Shown: positions 17,501-26,988, numbered from the stretch's first letter. The stretch: DNA of 64,000 nt from Deltaproteobacteria bacterium (GCA_029858505.1 JAOUEW010000002.1:1-64000); one strand, 5' to 3'. The notes: a model not told the origin generated them from the letters alone. Numbers and translations are program-made.

Positions 17501-18592
17501 CTAATTTCCATGGGGGACGACCGGATCGGCCAGTTCCTTGGTGATGGCCTGAAACTGGGGAATCACTTTGAGGAAAGGTTCGGCCAGGGCGGGGTCCAGT
17601 TTCACGCCAAACTGCTTCTTGACATAATCCACGGCCTCCTCAAAGGACCAGGACTTTTTATAGGGGCGGACAGACATCAGGGCGTCGAACAGGTCACACA
17701 CCGCGATGATACGGGCGAACTGGGGGATCTGGTCTCCATTGAGCCCTTGGGGGTAGCCCGAACCGTCCCAATGCTCATGGTGGGTCAGGGAGATTTCCCT
17801 GGCGGCCTGGAGCAGGGGAGAGGTGTGGCCCCCCAGCATGTCGGCCCCAATGCGGGGGTGGGTTTTCATGACCGTCCATTCTTCTGGAGAGAGGGGGCCG
17901 GGTTTCAGCAGAATGGCGTCGGGGATGCCGATTTTCCCGATGTCGTGCATGGGAGACACCTTCACCAGCATGTCTTGCTCGGCGGGGCTAAGCCCGGCCT
18001 CTTGACCCAGCACGCCGCACAGGCGGCTGATGCGGATGACATGGTTGCCCGTTTCGTTGTCGCGGAATTCTGCGGCCCTGCCCAGGCGGCGGATGATCTC
18101 CAATTGGGTTTCTTCCAGTTCCAGGGTGCGTTCCTTCACCCGTTGATCCAAAATTTTGTTTTGGTCGCGGATTTCTTTATGCAGCAGGCGCACTTCCAGC
18201 AGGTTGCGAATGCGGTTCAGGCATTCCAACTGGTCAAAGGGTTTCAGCAGCAGGTCCTTGGCCCCGCCTTGCAGGGCGGCGTGTTTGCTTTCCGGGTCGG
18301 TCTGGGCGGTGAGCACCAACACCGGCAAATAGTCGCCGTTCATTCCCTCCTGCATTCGCCGCATGACCTCGATGCCATCGATGCCAGGCATACGCAGGTC
18401 CAGCAACACCAAGTCGTAGGGGTCCTTCAGAAACAACTCCACGGCTTTGTAGGGGTCGGTCAGGTATTCCACCCGTTGGAACCCAGCACTGTTCAGCAAA
18501 AACCGGATGAGCGCCAAGTTGGCGGCGTTGTCGTCCACCACCAGCACTCTGGCTTGGCGCATGGCGTCGGAGAAAGGCTGGCTGAGGGTCAT
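17501..18592 (-). CDS. Response regulator with HD-GYP output domain
   Basis: A 363-residue two-domain protein. An N-terminal receiver (residues 14-130) has the acidic pair DD (20-21), phospho-acceptor D65 in LVLLDLRMPG, and the Lys in LLLKPFD. A coiled linker follows, then an HD-GYP domain (about 160-345) with MHDIGKIGIPD and HHEHWDGSGYPQGL, the full metal and GYP signature. Such proteins hydrolyse cyclic di-GMP. Its start overlaps the stop of the hybrid kinase gene by 4 bp, so the kinase is the likely phosphate source. Output is expected on c-di-GMP-controlled behaviour such as motility or attachment. Confidence 0.93.
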   Translation of the reverse strand: MTLSQPFSDAMRQARVLVVDDNAANLALIRFLLNSAGFQRVEYLTDPYKAVELFLKDPYDLVLLDLRMPGIDGIEVMRRMQEGMNGDYLPVLVLTAQTDPESKHAALQGGAKDLLLKPFDQLECLNRIRNLLEVRLLHKEIRDQNKILDQRVKERTLELEETQLEIIRRLGRAAEFRDNETGNHVIRISRLCGVLGQEAGLSPAEQDMLVKVSPMHDIGKIGIPDAILLKPGPLSPEEWTVMKTHPRIGADMLGGHTSPLLQAAREISLTHHEHWDGSGYPQGLNGDQIPQFARIIAVCDLFDALMSVRPYKKSWSFEEAVDYVKKQFGVKLDPALAEPFLKVIPQFQAITKELADPVVPHGN

Positions 18593-21500
18593 GGGGTATC
18601 CTGGTTTTGAGACAGAATCTGGTTCAACACCTGATAAAAAGGCCCAAGCTGAATGGGTTTGGTCAGGTACTCCACAAACCCGGCGTTCTTGCCCCGCTCA
18701 ATTTGCTTGGGCATGGCGTTGGCCGACACGGCCACCACGGGGATATCGGCGGTTTCGGGCAAAGTCTTCAGTTTTTCAAGGGCCTCAAATCCATCCATGC
18801 CGGGAAGGTTCAAGTCCATCAGGATCAACTTGGGGCGGTGGGCCACCGCCAGGTCCAGGCCAATCTCTGCCGAGGGGGCAGTGAGCAGGCGGATGTCGGG
18901 GCGCTGGGCCAGGATTTTGGTCATCAGCCGCAGGTTGTCCGGGTTGTCTTCCACATACAGCACCAGTTTGGAGGCCCCGCTGGCAATCCCATGGGGGCCT
19001 GTATTGCCCCCCTGGTGTTCCTCCCTAGAGGACGCCTCTGGGGTGATTTCCATAGGTTCGGCTTGGGGGAACTCCACCCAAAACGAAGAGCCTTCACCCT
19101 CTCGGCTTTCCATGCCGATGCTGCCCTGCATCAGCTCGGTAATTTTTTTAGAAATGGCCAGCCCAATGCCTGTGCCCTCGACCGAGGACATTTCCATGCC
19201 CAGGCGGTTGAAGGGGAGAAACACCTGGGCTTGCTTGGCGGCGGGGATGCCCTTGCCGGTGTCGGTCACGCATAACCGAATGCGGCCGGTTTCACCAGGG
19301 CAGACCGTGACCGTAGCCTGGCCGCCTTCTTTGTTGTATTTGATGGCGTTCGACAAAAAGTTCAGCAAAATCTGCCGCAAGCGGCTGGCATCGGCCTTGA
19401 TCCAGGCGGGCGTTTCCGGGTTCAGGCCGTTGACCAGGGTGACGTTCCGCTTGAAGGCCACCGGCCGGTTGATGGACAGGCATTCTTCCACCACGTGGGC
19501 CACCTGAATGGGCTCGATGGAAAACCGCACGTTGCCCGACTCGATCTTGGCCAGGTCCAGTACTTCGTCAATCAGGGCCAGCAGGTGCTGGCCCCCTTTC
19601 ATGATATACTCCAGGTATTCTTTTTGTTCCAGATTTTCCTTCCCCGCGTTTTCCGCCTGCATCAGTTGAGCAAAACCCATGATGGAATTCAATGGGGTGC
19701 GAAGCTCGTGGCTCATCGAAGATAAAAAGTGGCTTTTGGCCACGTTGGCGGCTTCGGCCTGGCGGCGGGCTTGGCGCATTTCTTCTTCCGCCTCTTTGCG
19801 GGTGGTGATGTCTCTCACCATGCCCACGAAAATGGGGCCCTCATCAAACACGGCCTTCGACACGGAAAGATCCAGCGGGAAGGTGCTGCCGTCTTTACGC
19901 AACCCCGCAACCTCTCGCTGGGCTTTGCCGATGATGCGGGGGACCCCGGTGGCGGCGTAGCGCTCTAAGTACCCCTGGTGTTCCGAGTGATAGGGCTCCG
20001 GCATCAGCATATCCACGTTTTTGCCGATGACCTCTTGGGCCGTCCAGCCAAAAATACGCTCGGCGGTTTGGTTAAAACTTTGGATGATGCCCTGCTGTGA
20101 AATGGTGATGATGCCGTCGGCGGCGGACTGGAGGATGACCCGGGTGCGCTCCTCGCTTTTATGCAGTTCCTGGGTGCGCTGGTGGACGGTTTTCTCCAGG
20201 GCGGCTTGGTTTTCGGTCAAAATGGCTTCGGCCTGCTTGCGCGCGGTGATGTCGAGCAGGTACACGGCCAGCCCGTTGGGGGTGGGAAAGGCCCGCAGGT
20301 CCAGCCAGCGGTTTTGGGGCGGGTAATAGCCCTCGTCGGTCACTGGGGTGTTTTCCCGCATGGCTGTTTGCAGCGGTTTGAAAAAATGAGAGGCCAGTTC
20401 GGGGAAGACATCCCAGAGTTCTTTGTTGAACACGTCTCGCTGTTCGGACCCCAAAAGCTCGCTGGCTTGGTGGTTGACGAAGCGGATGGACCAGTCGTTG
20501 GCCAGCAAAAAGAACCCGTCGCGGATGTTGTCGAAAATGGCTTTTACCTGGGCTTCGGCCATGTCGCGGGCCCGCTGGGTGGCGGCCAAATGGGTGCGGG
20601 TTGAAAACAGGCTGGTTTCTACCCGCCCCAAATACACATAGAACCCCACCCCCAAGACCAGCATGATGGCCAGCAGCCCCAGGATAAAGAACAAGAGGGA
20701 GTGGAAAATGAAATAATGGTGCTGAGACAAATCCACCACTTCCAGCATCAAGCCAAGGGAGTTCCCCTCCGTGTCGTGCAGTTCCACCAACCGGGCGTGA
20801 ATGGCGGAATGGAGAAACATCCACAACGTATGTCCCACATGGCCGGGAGACAGGGTTTTCCCGGCCAGCTCTTCCGCGACTTGGGGGGGAATGGCGCTTG
20901 CTCCACCCGCCAGGGCGTGGCTGGCGCTGAAGTCCCAGTTTCCCTGGTGCCCCTCAACCGCAATCCGCGACTGCCAGATGTCTTGCTGGGTGTGCCGCTT
21001 GTCGGTGAGCAGGATTAAGTTGACCCCCTGTTTGCGGAGGTCCTGCAGCAATTGCTGGGGGTTTAAGCCCAAAGAAACATAGCCGATGACCCGCCCTTTT
21101 TTCACTACGGGTCTCAGCCCCTGGTACACGATGGTGCCCGCGGCGTCTTGGGTTAGGGCGAAGGAGATGTCCCAGCGGCCCCCCTGGGTGAGAGATTCAG
21201 GGAGTTGAGGAGAGTCTTTGGCCCCTGGATGGAGGCGGGCCAACAGCTTCCCCTGGGCGGAAAACACCCTTAGATGGGACACCCGCCCGCTGGCTTTGAA
21301 CTTTTCGAACAGGGGTTGAACTTCGCCAGATACCCGGTGCGCATTTTGGGTTTCCATGGCGTTCAGCAGGTTGTCGTTCATGGCCAGGCTGTCCAGCAGG
21401 GCAGACATCAGGGCCTTGTCCTGATCCCCCATTCGCAGCACGGAGGATTCAACCTGCTGGTTGATTTTCTCCAGTTCCTCCTCGATTTCTACCCACTCCA

Positions 21501-21636
21501 TCCAAAACACCATCACCGCCGTGAACAGCATCACAAACGTGAGAGCCACCCCCAGGGGCAAAATCGTTTTCAGACGGATGTTGTCATCGCGCCAATGGGT
21601 CTCACGGAAGCGTTGCAGCCGTTTCATCAAAACCAT
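18589..21636 (-). CDS. Hybrid sensor histidine kinase with PAS domains
   Basis: A membrane sensor of about 1015 residues. Order: TM1 (about residues 25-47), a periplasmic region of roughly 270 residues resembling Cache/double-sensor folds, TM2 (LLFFILGLLAIMLVLGVGFY), and two PAS domains, the second with a PAC-like tail. A coiled coil leads to HisKA (SHELRTPLNS), then HATPase (RQILLNFLSNAIKYN, DTGKGIP, GTGIGLAI), then a C-terminal receiver (LVLYVEDNPDN, ILMDLNLPGMDG, YLTKP). The ATG at 21636 is chosen. An ATG nine bases inside and a TTG further upstream are alternatives. The gene is translationally coupled to the HD-GYP regulator, and its kinase core is a close paralogue of the cNMP-linked kinase at 12 kb. 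Confidence 0.92.
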   Translation of the reverse strand: MVLMKRLQRFRETHWRDDNIRLKTILPLGVALTFVMLFTAVMVFWMEWVEIEEELEKINQQVESSVLRMGDQDKALMSALLDSLAMNDNLLNAMETQNAHRVSGEVQPLFEKFKASGRVSHLRVFSAQGKLLARLHPGAKDSPQLPESLTQGGRWDISFALTQDAAGTIVYQGLRPVVKKGRVIGYVSLGLNPQQLLQDLRKQGVNLILLTDKRHTQQDIWQSRIAVEGHQGNWDFSASHALAGGASAIPPQVAEELAGKTLSPGHVGHTLWMFLHSAIHARLVELHDTEGNSLGLMLEVVDLSQHHYFIFHSLLFFILGLLAIMLVLGVGFYVYLGRVETSLFSTRTHLAATQRARDMAEAQVKAIFDNIRDGFFLLANDWSIRFVNHQASELLGSEQRDVFNKELWDVFPELASHFFKPLQTAMRENTPVTDEGYYPPQNRWLDLRAFPTPNGLAVYLLDITARKQAEAILTENQAALEKTVHQRTQELHKSEERTRVILQSAADGIITISQQGIIQSFNQTAERIFGWTAQEVIGKNVDMLMPEPYHSEHQGYLERYAATGVPRIIGKAQREVAGLRKDGSTFPLDLSVSKAVFDEGPIFVGMVRDITTRKEAEEEMRQARRQAEAANVAKSHFLSSMSHELRTPLNSIMGFAQLMQAENAGKENLEQKEYLEYIMKGGQHLLALIDEVLDLAKIESGNVRFSIEPIQVAHVVEECLSINRPVAFKRNVTLVNGLNPETPAWIKADASRLRQILLNFLSNAIKYNKEGGQATVTVCPGETGRIRLCVTDTGKGIPAAKQAQVFLPFNRLGMEMSSVEGTGIGLAISKKITELMQGSIGMESREGEGSSFWVEFPQAEPMEITPEASSREEHQGGNTGPHGIASGASKLVLYVEDNPDNLRLMTKILAQRPDIRLLTAPSAEIGLDLAVAHRPKLILMDLNLPGMDGFEALEKLKTLPETADIPVVAVSANAMPKQIERGKNAGFVEYLTKPIQLGPFYQVLNQILSQNQDTP

Positions 21637-22030
21637 GGAGAAACACGGGGGAAAAAGGGGTGGAAAGCCAAACAAAATTAGTAAATAATAATTCCCAATA
21701 AGTATTCTTTATTTTTATGCAAAAGAACATACCATCGGGAAAATCAAGTAAATGAATTTTTCATTATAGCCAATGGAGAAAATATATTCAACAGAAAAGA
21801 ATGTGGGAAGGTTTTTCCCACATGGGTTATGGCGGGGATTTGGCCGATTTATGAGTCGTAATAATAGAAGATAGGAGAGGATCAGAAGCCTATAGGCGCG
21901 CTGCCCCCACGCCTTCGTTTCACGGAAAAACCCCTGGCAATGCGGAGTTTTAGCGGAAAGATGGGATTTAGAATACGGGTGAGTTGGGGATGTAAATCAA
22001 GGGAAAGAAGGGAAGGAATCGTAGATAATC
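21637..22030. other. AT-rich intergenic region upstream of the hybrid kinase
   Basis: About 390 bp separate the kdsD stop from the hybrid kinase start. The part at 21680-21800 is markedly AT-rich for this genome and is the probable kinase promoter region on the minus strand. A perfect inverted repeat sits at 21801-21823. No reading frame is supported in the rest. Confidence 0.5.
21801..21823 (-). terminator. Perfect 9-bp hairpin downstream of kdsD
   Basis: ATGTGGGAA (21801-21809) and TTCCCACAT (21815-21823) pair around a 5-nt loop. On the minus strand it is followed by a T/C-rich stretch (TCTTTTCTGTT). It could terminate the kdsA-kdsD transcript, whose last stop is about 210 bp upstream, or act as an operator for the kinase. 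Confidence 0.45.
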
Positions 22031-23023
22031 TCAATAATCAATGGCCCGCAGCACTTCATACAATCCAATAATACCCACCGGACGGTTTTGGGCATCCACC
22101 ACAATCAGGGCGCGGATTTTCAGGGTTTCCATGGTGTTCAGGGCCCTGGCCGCCAGGGCGTCTGGGGTGATGGTCTTGGGGTTGCGGGTCATCACCTGAG
22201 AAACCGGCTGCCCCAAAAAGGCCAGGGAGGGGTCTTTCAGGTGCATGCGGGTCAGGTCCCCCAGGCTAACCAGACCCGCCAGCCGCCCCTCGGCGTCTTG
22301 CACGGCGGTCATGCCGTATTGCTTGGCCAGAATTTCCGGGATGATGTCGGTGAGCAGGGCGTCTTGGGTTACGCAGGGCAATTTCTCCCCAGAGTCCATC
22401 AAATCTCCCACGGTGGTAACCAGCTGCTTGCCCAGGGACCCCCCTGGGTGAAACAAGGCAAAGTCTTCTTCCTTAAAGTTGCGCAGGTCTAACAGGGCCA
22501 CCGCCAGGGCATCGCCCAGGGCCAGGGCTGCCGTGGTGCTGGCGGTGGGGGCCAGGCCCAGGGGGCAGGCTTCTTTGGCCACGCTGGCGTCTAGGTGAAT
22601 TTCGGCCCCCTTGGCCAGGGTGCTGGCCGGGTTCCCGGTCATGGCAATTAAGGTAACCCCCATGCGGCGCAGGGGGGGCAGCAGCCGCACCACTTCCTCG
22701 GTGTTGCCGCTGTTGGAGATGGCCAGAATGATGTCGCTGCGGGTGATCATCCCCAGGTCGCCGTGAATGGCCTCTGCCGGGTGCATGAAGAAGGCCGGGG
22801 TGCCGGTGCTGGCCAGGGTGGCGGCGATTTTGGCCCCCACGTGGCCGCTTTTGCCCATGCCGGTCACCACCACTTTGCCGGTGCAGGTCAGCATTTTGCG
22901 GGCGGCCTGGGCAAAGGGCTCTCCCAGGCGGGGAATCAACCCCTCCATGCCGGCAATCTCCGTGCGGAGGGCGGCCTTGGCGGCGTCTAAAATACGGTCG
23001 GTTGAGGGGATAGGTGGTGTCAT
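22031..23023 (-). CDS. kdsD: D-arabinose 5-phosphate isomerase
   Basis: A 330-residue enzyme converting ribulose 5-phosphate to arabinose 5-phosphate, the first step of Kdo synthesis for lipopolysaccharide. It has an N-terminal SIS domain with VVTGMGKSGHVGAKIAATL (about 45-65), AEAIHGDLGMI and SNSGNTEEV, then two CBS domains (about 205-330). The length and domain order match KdsD/KpsF. The ATG at 23023 follows AGGGAGGG. Its start overlaps the stop of kdsA by 4 bp, so the two Kdo enzymes are coupled in pathway order. The expected active-site His (AEAIHGDLG) is present. Confidence 0.95.
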   Translation of the reverse strand: MTPPIPSTDRILDAAKAALRTEIAGMEGLIPRLGEPFAQAARKMLTCTGKVVVTGMGKSGHVGAKIAATLASTGTPAFFMHPAEAIHGDLGMITRSDIILAISNSGNTEEVVRLLPPLRRMGVTLIAMTGNPASTLAKGAEIHLDASVAKEACPLGLAPTASTTAALALGDALAVALLDLRNFKEEDFALFHPGGSLGKQLVTTVGDLMDSGEKLPCVTQDALLTDIIPEILAKQYGMTAVQDAEGRLAGLVSLGDLTRMHLKDPSLAFLGQPVSQVMTRNPKTITPDALAARALNTMETLKIRALIVVDAQNRPVGIIGLYEVLRAIDY

Positions 23024-23856
23024 GTGCCCTCCCTTACAATTCGGTGAATTTCTTTCAATTGCCTGCCCAGGGCTTCCACCTCGTCCATGGGAATCATGTT
23101 GGGGCCGTCGCACAGGGCGATGTCGGGCTGCTCGTGGGTTTCCATGAACACCCCATGGGCCCCGGCGGCGATGGCGGCCCGGGCCATGGTGCCCACGTAT
23201 TGGCGCTCTCCCGCCGACTTCCCCCCGCCGCCGGAGGGCAGCTGGATGGAGTGGGTGGCGTCGATGACCACCGGGTAGCCGAACTGGCTCATGATGGGGA
23301 AGGCCCGCATGTCTACCACCAAGTTATTGTAGCCAAAGGTGTAGCCCCGCTCGGTGAGCAGAATACGCTGGTTGCCCGCGGCGGTCATTTTGTTCACGGC
23401 GTGGCCCACGTCTTTGGGGGCGATGAACTGGCCCTTCTTCCAGTTTACGATCTTTCCGGTGCGGGCCACCTCGGCCACGAAGTCGGTTTGGCGGGAGAGG
23501 AATGCCGGAATTTGCAGAATGTCCAGCACTTCCGCCGCCAGGGGAATTTCCTCAAAGCGGTGAACGTCGGACAGGATGGGCACCCCCACTTCCTGGCGGA
23601 TTTGCCGGAACAGATCCGCTGCTTGCTCCAGCCCTGGGCCCCGAAAGCCATCTACCGAAGTACGGTTGGCTTTGTCGAAGCTGGCCTTGAAGGCGAAGGG
23701 AATGCCCAGGCGGCCAAAAATTTCTTTCAGCCGCTTGGCAAAGGCCAGGGTTTGCCCTGGGCGCACGCTGTCTTCAATCACGTCGGGGCCAGCCAGCACA
23801 AATAGGGGAACCTTTACGTTGTGAAAACTTTTCAGCGAGAAAATGTCTGGGGTCAT
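23020..23856 (-). CDS. kdsA: 3-deoxy-8-phosphooctulonate (Kdo-8-P) synthase
   Basis: A 278-residue TIM-barrel enzyme joining PEP and arabinose 5-phosphate to Kdo-8-phosphate. Signatures are FKASFDKANRTSVDGFRGPG, DVHRFEEIPLAAEV, QIPAFLSRQTD, KKGQF and FGYNNLVVDMR. The position that is Cys in metal-dependent enzymes (AGPCAIE in Aquifex) and Asn in metal-independent ones (GGMNVLE in E. coli) is Asp here: LAGPDVIED, D25. The other metal ligands, the His in ATHSIQLP, the Glu in METHEQP and the Asp in CDGPN, are kept. It therefore fits neither standard class. The start at 23856 places the barrel at the N-terminus. It is the first gene of the kdsA-kdsD pair. Confidence 0.93.
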   Translation of the reverse strand: MTPDIFSLKSFHNVKVPLFVLAGPDVIEDSVRPGQTLAFAKRLKEIFGRLGIPFAFKASFDKANRTSVDGFRGPGLEQAADLFRQIRQEVGVPILSDVHRFEEIPLAAEVLDILQIPAFLSRQTDFVAEVARTGKIVNWKKGQFIAPKDVGHAVNKMTAAGNQRILLTERGYTFGYNNLVVDMRAFPIMSQFGYPVVIDATHSIQLPSGGGGKSAGERQYVGTMARAAIAAGAHGVFMETHEQPDIALCDGPNMIPMDEVEALGRQLKEIHRIVREGT

Positions 23857-24067
23857 GGGGCGGCGGCAGGGAGGGTGCGGGTGACAATGCGGGTTCAGCC
23901 CACAGGGTATCACACCCCCCGGATGAGGCAACGGTTCCCCCTTAGCCTGGGTCTTAGCCCATGGTGGTACATGGAGATTGCGCCTTTACGAAAGTTGCGT
24001 TTTTCCGCCTAATGTGCTTAATATGCGCCATTTTGGGCGCTATGGTTTCCTTCTCCTGGGTAAAGCG

Positions 24068-26905
24068 ATGTTCTCTCTTCGCGGTGTTATTCTGCCTGTT
24101 TCCCTGGCCCTCCCGCTGGTCTTGTCTAGCTGCAATATCCCCAAGGCGTACAGGGGAACGGAGTTCCTGCTGCCCACCTGCGGCTACTGCCCAGACATCG
24201 CCCCCCCGGCGGCGGTGACCACCCCCGCCAACGTGCCGGTGACCCTCACCTACACGGTCACCGACACCGACAGCCCGGTGGTGACCCTGGCAGCGGTCAA
24301 GGCCCCCACCAAGGGCACGCTCTCGGCGTTTACCCTGGCCACCACCACGGGCAACATGACCAGCGGTTATACGTTTACCTTCACGGGCACCTACACCCCA
24401 AACGCCACCATGGCCGGGGCGGATTCCTTCGACCTGCAGGCCACCGACAATTCCCCCACCCCCAACGTGTCGCTGGTACCCAAGGTGAACGTAACCGTGA
24501 CCCCCTACCTCACCGGCATCACGGTGGCTCCGGCGAATCCTTTGGTGCCCAGGGGCACCACCAAGCAGTTCAGCGCGTCGGGGGCTTACAACGATGGCGT
24601 TGCCCGCCCCCTGCCCAATGCCTACACGGCTGCCCCCACCTGGAGCAGCGGCACCCCGGCCAACGCCACCATCAACAGCACGGGGTTGGCTTCGTTGCCG
24701 GCCACCGGAACCATCACGGGCACGTCCGTCATCACCGCCACCAGCGGGCTCATTTCTGGTACCACCACCCTCACCGTGGACATGCCCACCCTGGTCAGCA
24801 TTGCCGTGACTCCTGGCAACGTCACCGTGCCCAGGGGCACCAGCCAGCAATTCGCCGCCACGGGAACCTTTGTTGACGGAACCACCGGGGTCATCACAAC
24901 CCTGATGACCTGGTCCAGCGGCACCACCACCAACGCCACCATTGTCAGCACCTCTGGCTTGGCCACCGCCATCAACACCGGCAACATCACGGGTACTTCT
25001 CTCATCACCGCTACCGACCCGGCCAGCGGAAAGAAGGGAACCGCCACCCTCACCGTGGGCAACCCTAACCTAGTGAGCATCGCCGTGGGGCCGGGGCCGG
25101 GCTTCACCGTGCCCCGGGGCACCACCCAGCAGTTCACCGCCACGGGAACCTACTCCGATACCCAGGCGTTGACCTTGCCCAGCGTTTACACCGCCGCCCC
25201 CACCTGGAGCAGCCTCACCACCACCAATGCCACCGTGAACGCCACTGGCCTTGCCACGGCGGTAAACGGGGGAGCCATCGGTGGAACATCTTCTATCCGG
25301 GCAACCAGCGGTGCCATCATTGGCAGTTCTACCCTCACCGTGGGCAATCCCAACTTGGTCAGCATTGCGGTAACCCCGGCCAATGCCACCATCCTCACTC
25401 GGCAGACCCAGCAATACACCGCCACCGGAACGTTCTCAGATACCACGGTGGTGCCCATTTCCACCTACGGCTATACCGCAACCTGGACCTCCTCTAACCT
25501 CAATTCGGCTACCATTTCTGCCGCGGGCTTGGCTACGGTGGTGTATGCCGGGGTGGGCACCGGAACCATCAGCGCAACCAGTGGGGGTGTCACCGGCTCC
25601 ACGGGCCTCACCACTGTTCTTCAGCAAACCTGGGTTAGCGGGAGTAACACGACGGGTGCCCTAGGGGTATATGGCACCCAGGGCGTTGCCGCTGCCGCCA
25701 ACGTGCCGGGGGCAAGGGATAGCAGTATTTCTTGGGCAGGCACGGCGGGCGACCTATGGCTGTTTGGGGGAAATGGCTTTGCCACCGCCGCAGGAGGGCC
25801 GACCTTTCTAAATGATCTTTGGAAATTTAACCCCACCACGGGCCAATGGACCTGGGTTAGCGGCAGCAGTGGGTATAGTGCCCTGGGGGTGTACGGAACC
25901 CTAGGTGTCGCCGCCGCCACCAACGTGCCGGGGGCTAGGTATTACAGTGTTTCTTGGACAGACACGGCGGGGAACCTGTGGTTGTTCGGGGGAAATGGCT
26001 ATGGCGCAGCAGCGGCGTTGGGTAATCTGAACGACCTGTGGAAATGGAACGGTACCCAATGGACTTGGATTAGCGGAAAAAACGCGATAAGTGCCACTGG
26101 AGCATATGGCACCAAAGGCATCGCCGCCGCAGGCAACGTGCCGGGGGCACGTAGAAACAGCATTTCCTGGGCAGACACGGCGGGGAACCTGTGGCTGCTC
26201 GGGGGATTCGGTAATGACACCACCACAACGGCGGGCTACTTGAATGACCTGTGGAAATTTAACATCGCCACCAGCCAATGGACCTGGGTCAGCGGGAGTA
26301 ACACGACGGGTGCCCTGGGGGTGTATGGCACCAAAGGCGTCGCTGCCGCTACCAACGTGCCGGGGGCTAGATTTGGCAGCGCTACCTGGATAGACACGGC
26401 GGGAAACCTGTGGCTTTTCGGGGGGCAAGGTTTTAGTGCCTCTGGGCCGGCAGGCTGGCTGAACGACCTGTGGAAATGGAACGGCACTCAATGGACCTGG
26501 GTCAGCGGAGGCAGCGCGGTAAGTGCCACCGGGGTGTATGGCACCAAAGGCACCGCCGCCGCCGCCAACGTGCCTGGAAGCCGATACATTAGTGTTTCTT
26601 GGATAGACGCAGGGGGGAACCTGTGGTTGCTAGGAGGGTATGGGTTTGGAACCACTACATCGGGCTATCTGAACGACCTGTGGAAATTTAACCCCGCCAC
26701 CGGCCAGTGGACTTGGGTCAGCGGCGGCAGCGCGTTGGGTGCCCTGGGGGTGTATGGCACCCAGGGCACCCCCGCTGCCACCAACGTGCCGGGGGCACGG
26801 CAGGCCAGCATCTCCTGGAAAGACACGGCGGGGAATCTGTGGCTGTTTGGAGGAAACAATGGATTATCGAGTGTCATGAACGACCTGTGGAAGTTGAGCC
26901 CGTAA
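24068..26905 (+). CDS. Large lipoprotein with BIG2-like and Kelch-like repeats
   Basis: A 945-residue predicted surface lipoprotein. The start at 24068 gives a short signal ending in the lipobox LVLSSC (Cys22); an upstream in-frame ATG would bury it. After a cadherin/Big_9-like segment (VTDTDSPVVTLAAVKAPTKG) come four bacterial Ig-like (BIG2) units, each starting LVSIAV-P or similar and containing VPRGT-QQF-ATGT and a TWSS strand. The C-terminal ~430 residues hold six repeats with the core TWVSG, ALGVYGT, NVPGAR, then LWLFGG and LNDLWKF. These are Kelch/galactose-oxidase-like blades, so a six-bladed propeller is likely. No enzymatic residue is evident; adhesion or polysaccharide binding is plausible. 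A strong terminator follows. Confidence 0.82.
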   Translation: MFSLRGVILPVSLALPLVLSSCNIPKAYRGTEFLLPTCGYCPDIAPPAAVTTPANVPVTLTYTVTDTDSPVVTLAAVKAPTKGTLSAFTLATTTGNMTSGYTFTFTGTYTPNATMAGADSFDLQATDNSPTPNVSLVPKVNVTVTPYLTGITVAPANPLVPRGTTKQFSASGAYNDGVARPLPNAYTAAPTWSSGTPANATINSTGLASLPATGTITGTSVITATSGLISGTTTLTVDMPTLVSIAVTPGNVTVPRGTSQQFAATGTFVDGTTGVITTLMTWSSGTTTNATIVSTSGLATAINTGNITGTSLITATDPASGKKGTATLTVGNPNLVSIAVGPGPGFTVPRGTTQQFTATGTYSDTQALTLPSVYTAAPTWSSLTTTNATVNATGLATAVNGGAIGGTSSIRATSGAIIGSSTLTVGNPNLVSIAVTPANATILTRQTQQYTATGTFSDTTVVPISTYGYTATWTSSNLNSATISAAGLATVVYAGVGTGTISATSGGVTGSTGLTTVLQQTWVSGSNTTGALGVYGTQGVAAAANVPGARDSSISWAGTAGDLWLFGGNGFATAAGGPTFLNDLWKFNPTTGQWTWVSGSSGYSALGVYGTLGVAAATNVPGARYYSVSWTDTAGNLWLFGGNGYGAAAALGNLNDLWKWNGTQWTWISGKNAISATGAYGTKGIAAAGNVPGARRNSISWADTAGNLWLLGGFGNDTTTTAGYLNDLWKFNIATSQWTWVSGSNTTGALGVYGTKGVAAATNVPGARFGSATWIDTAGNLWLFGGQGFSASGPAGWLNDLWKWNGTQWTWVSGGSAVSATGVYGTKGTAAAANVPGSRYISVSWIDAGGNLWLLGGYGFGTTTSGYLNDLWKFNPATGQWTWVSGGSALGALGVYGTQGTPAATNVPGARQASISWKDTAGNLWLFGGNNGLSSVMNDLWKLSP

Positions 26906-26929
26906 AGGCACTTGCCCCGTAAGTAAAAC

Positions 26930-26988
26930 GAAAAAACCAGCGGGCAGAATTCCAGAACCCTTGGAATTCTGCCCGCTGGTTTGTTTTG
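26930..26988. terminator. Strong bidirectional terminator
   Basis: A 19-bp perfect stem (26936-26954 with 26962-26980) and a 7-nt loop are flanked by AAAAAA on the left and TTTGTTTT on the right. It ends the BIG2/Kelch lipoprotein transcript and isolates rmuC. Confidence 0.93.

Noticed and set aside
25630-26880. Regular repeats every ~210 bp within the large lipoprotein, considered as a DNA repeat array
   Set aside because: They are in frame and encode the Kelch-like blades, so protein repeats explain them.
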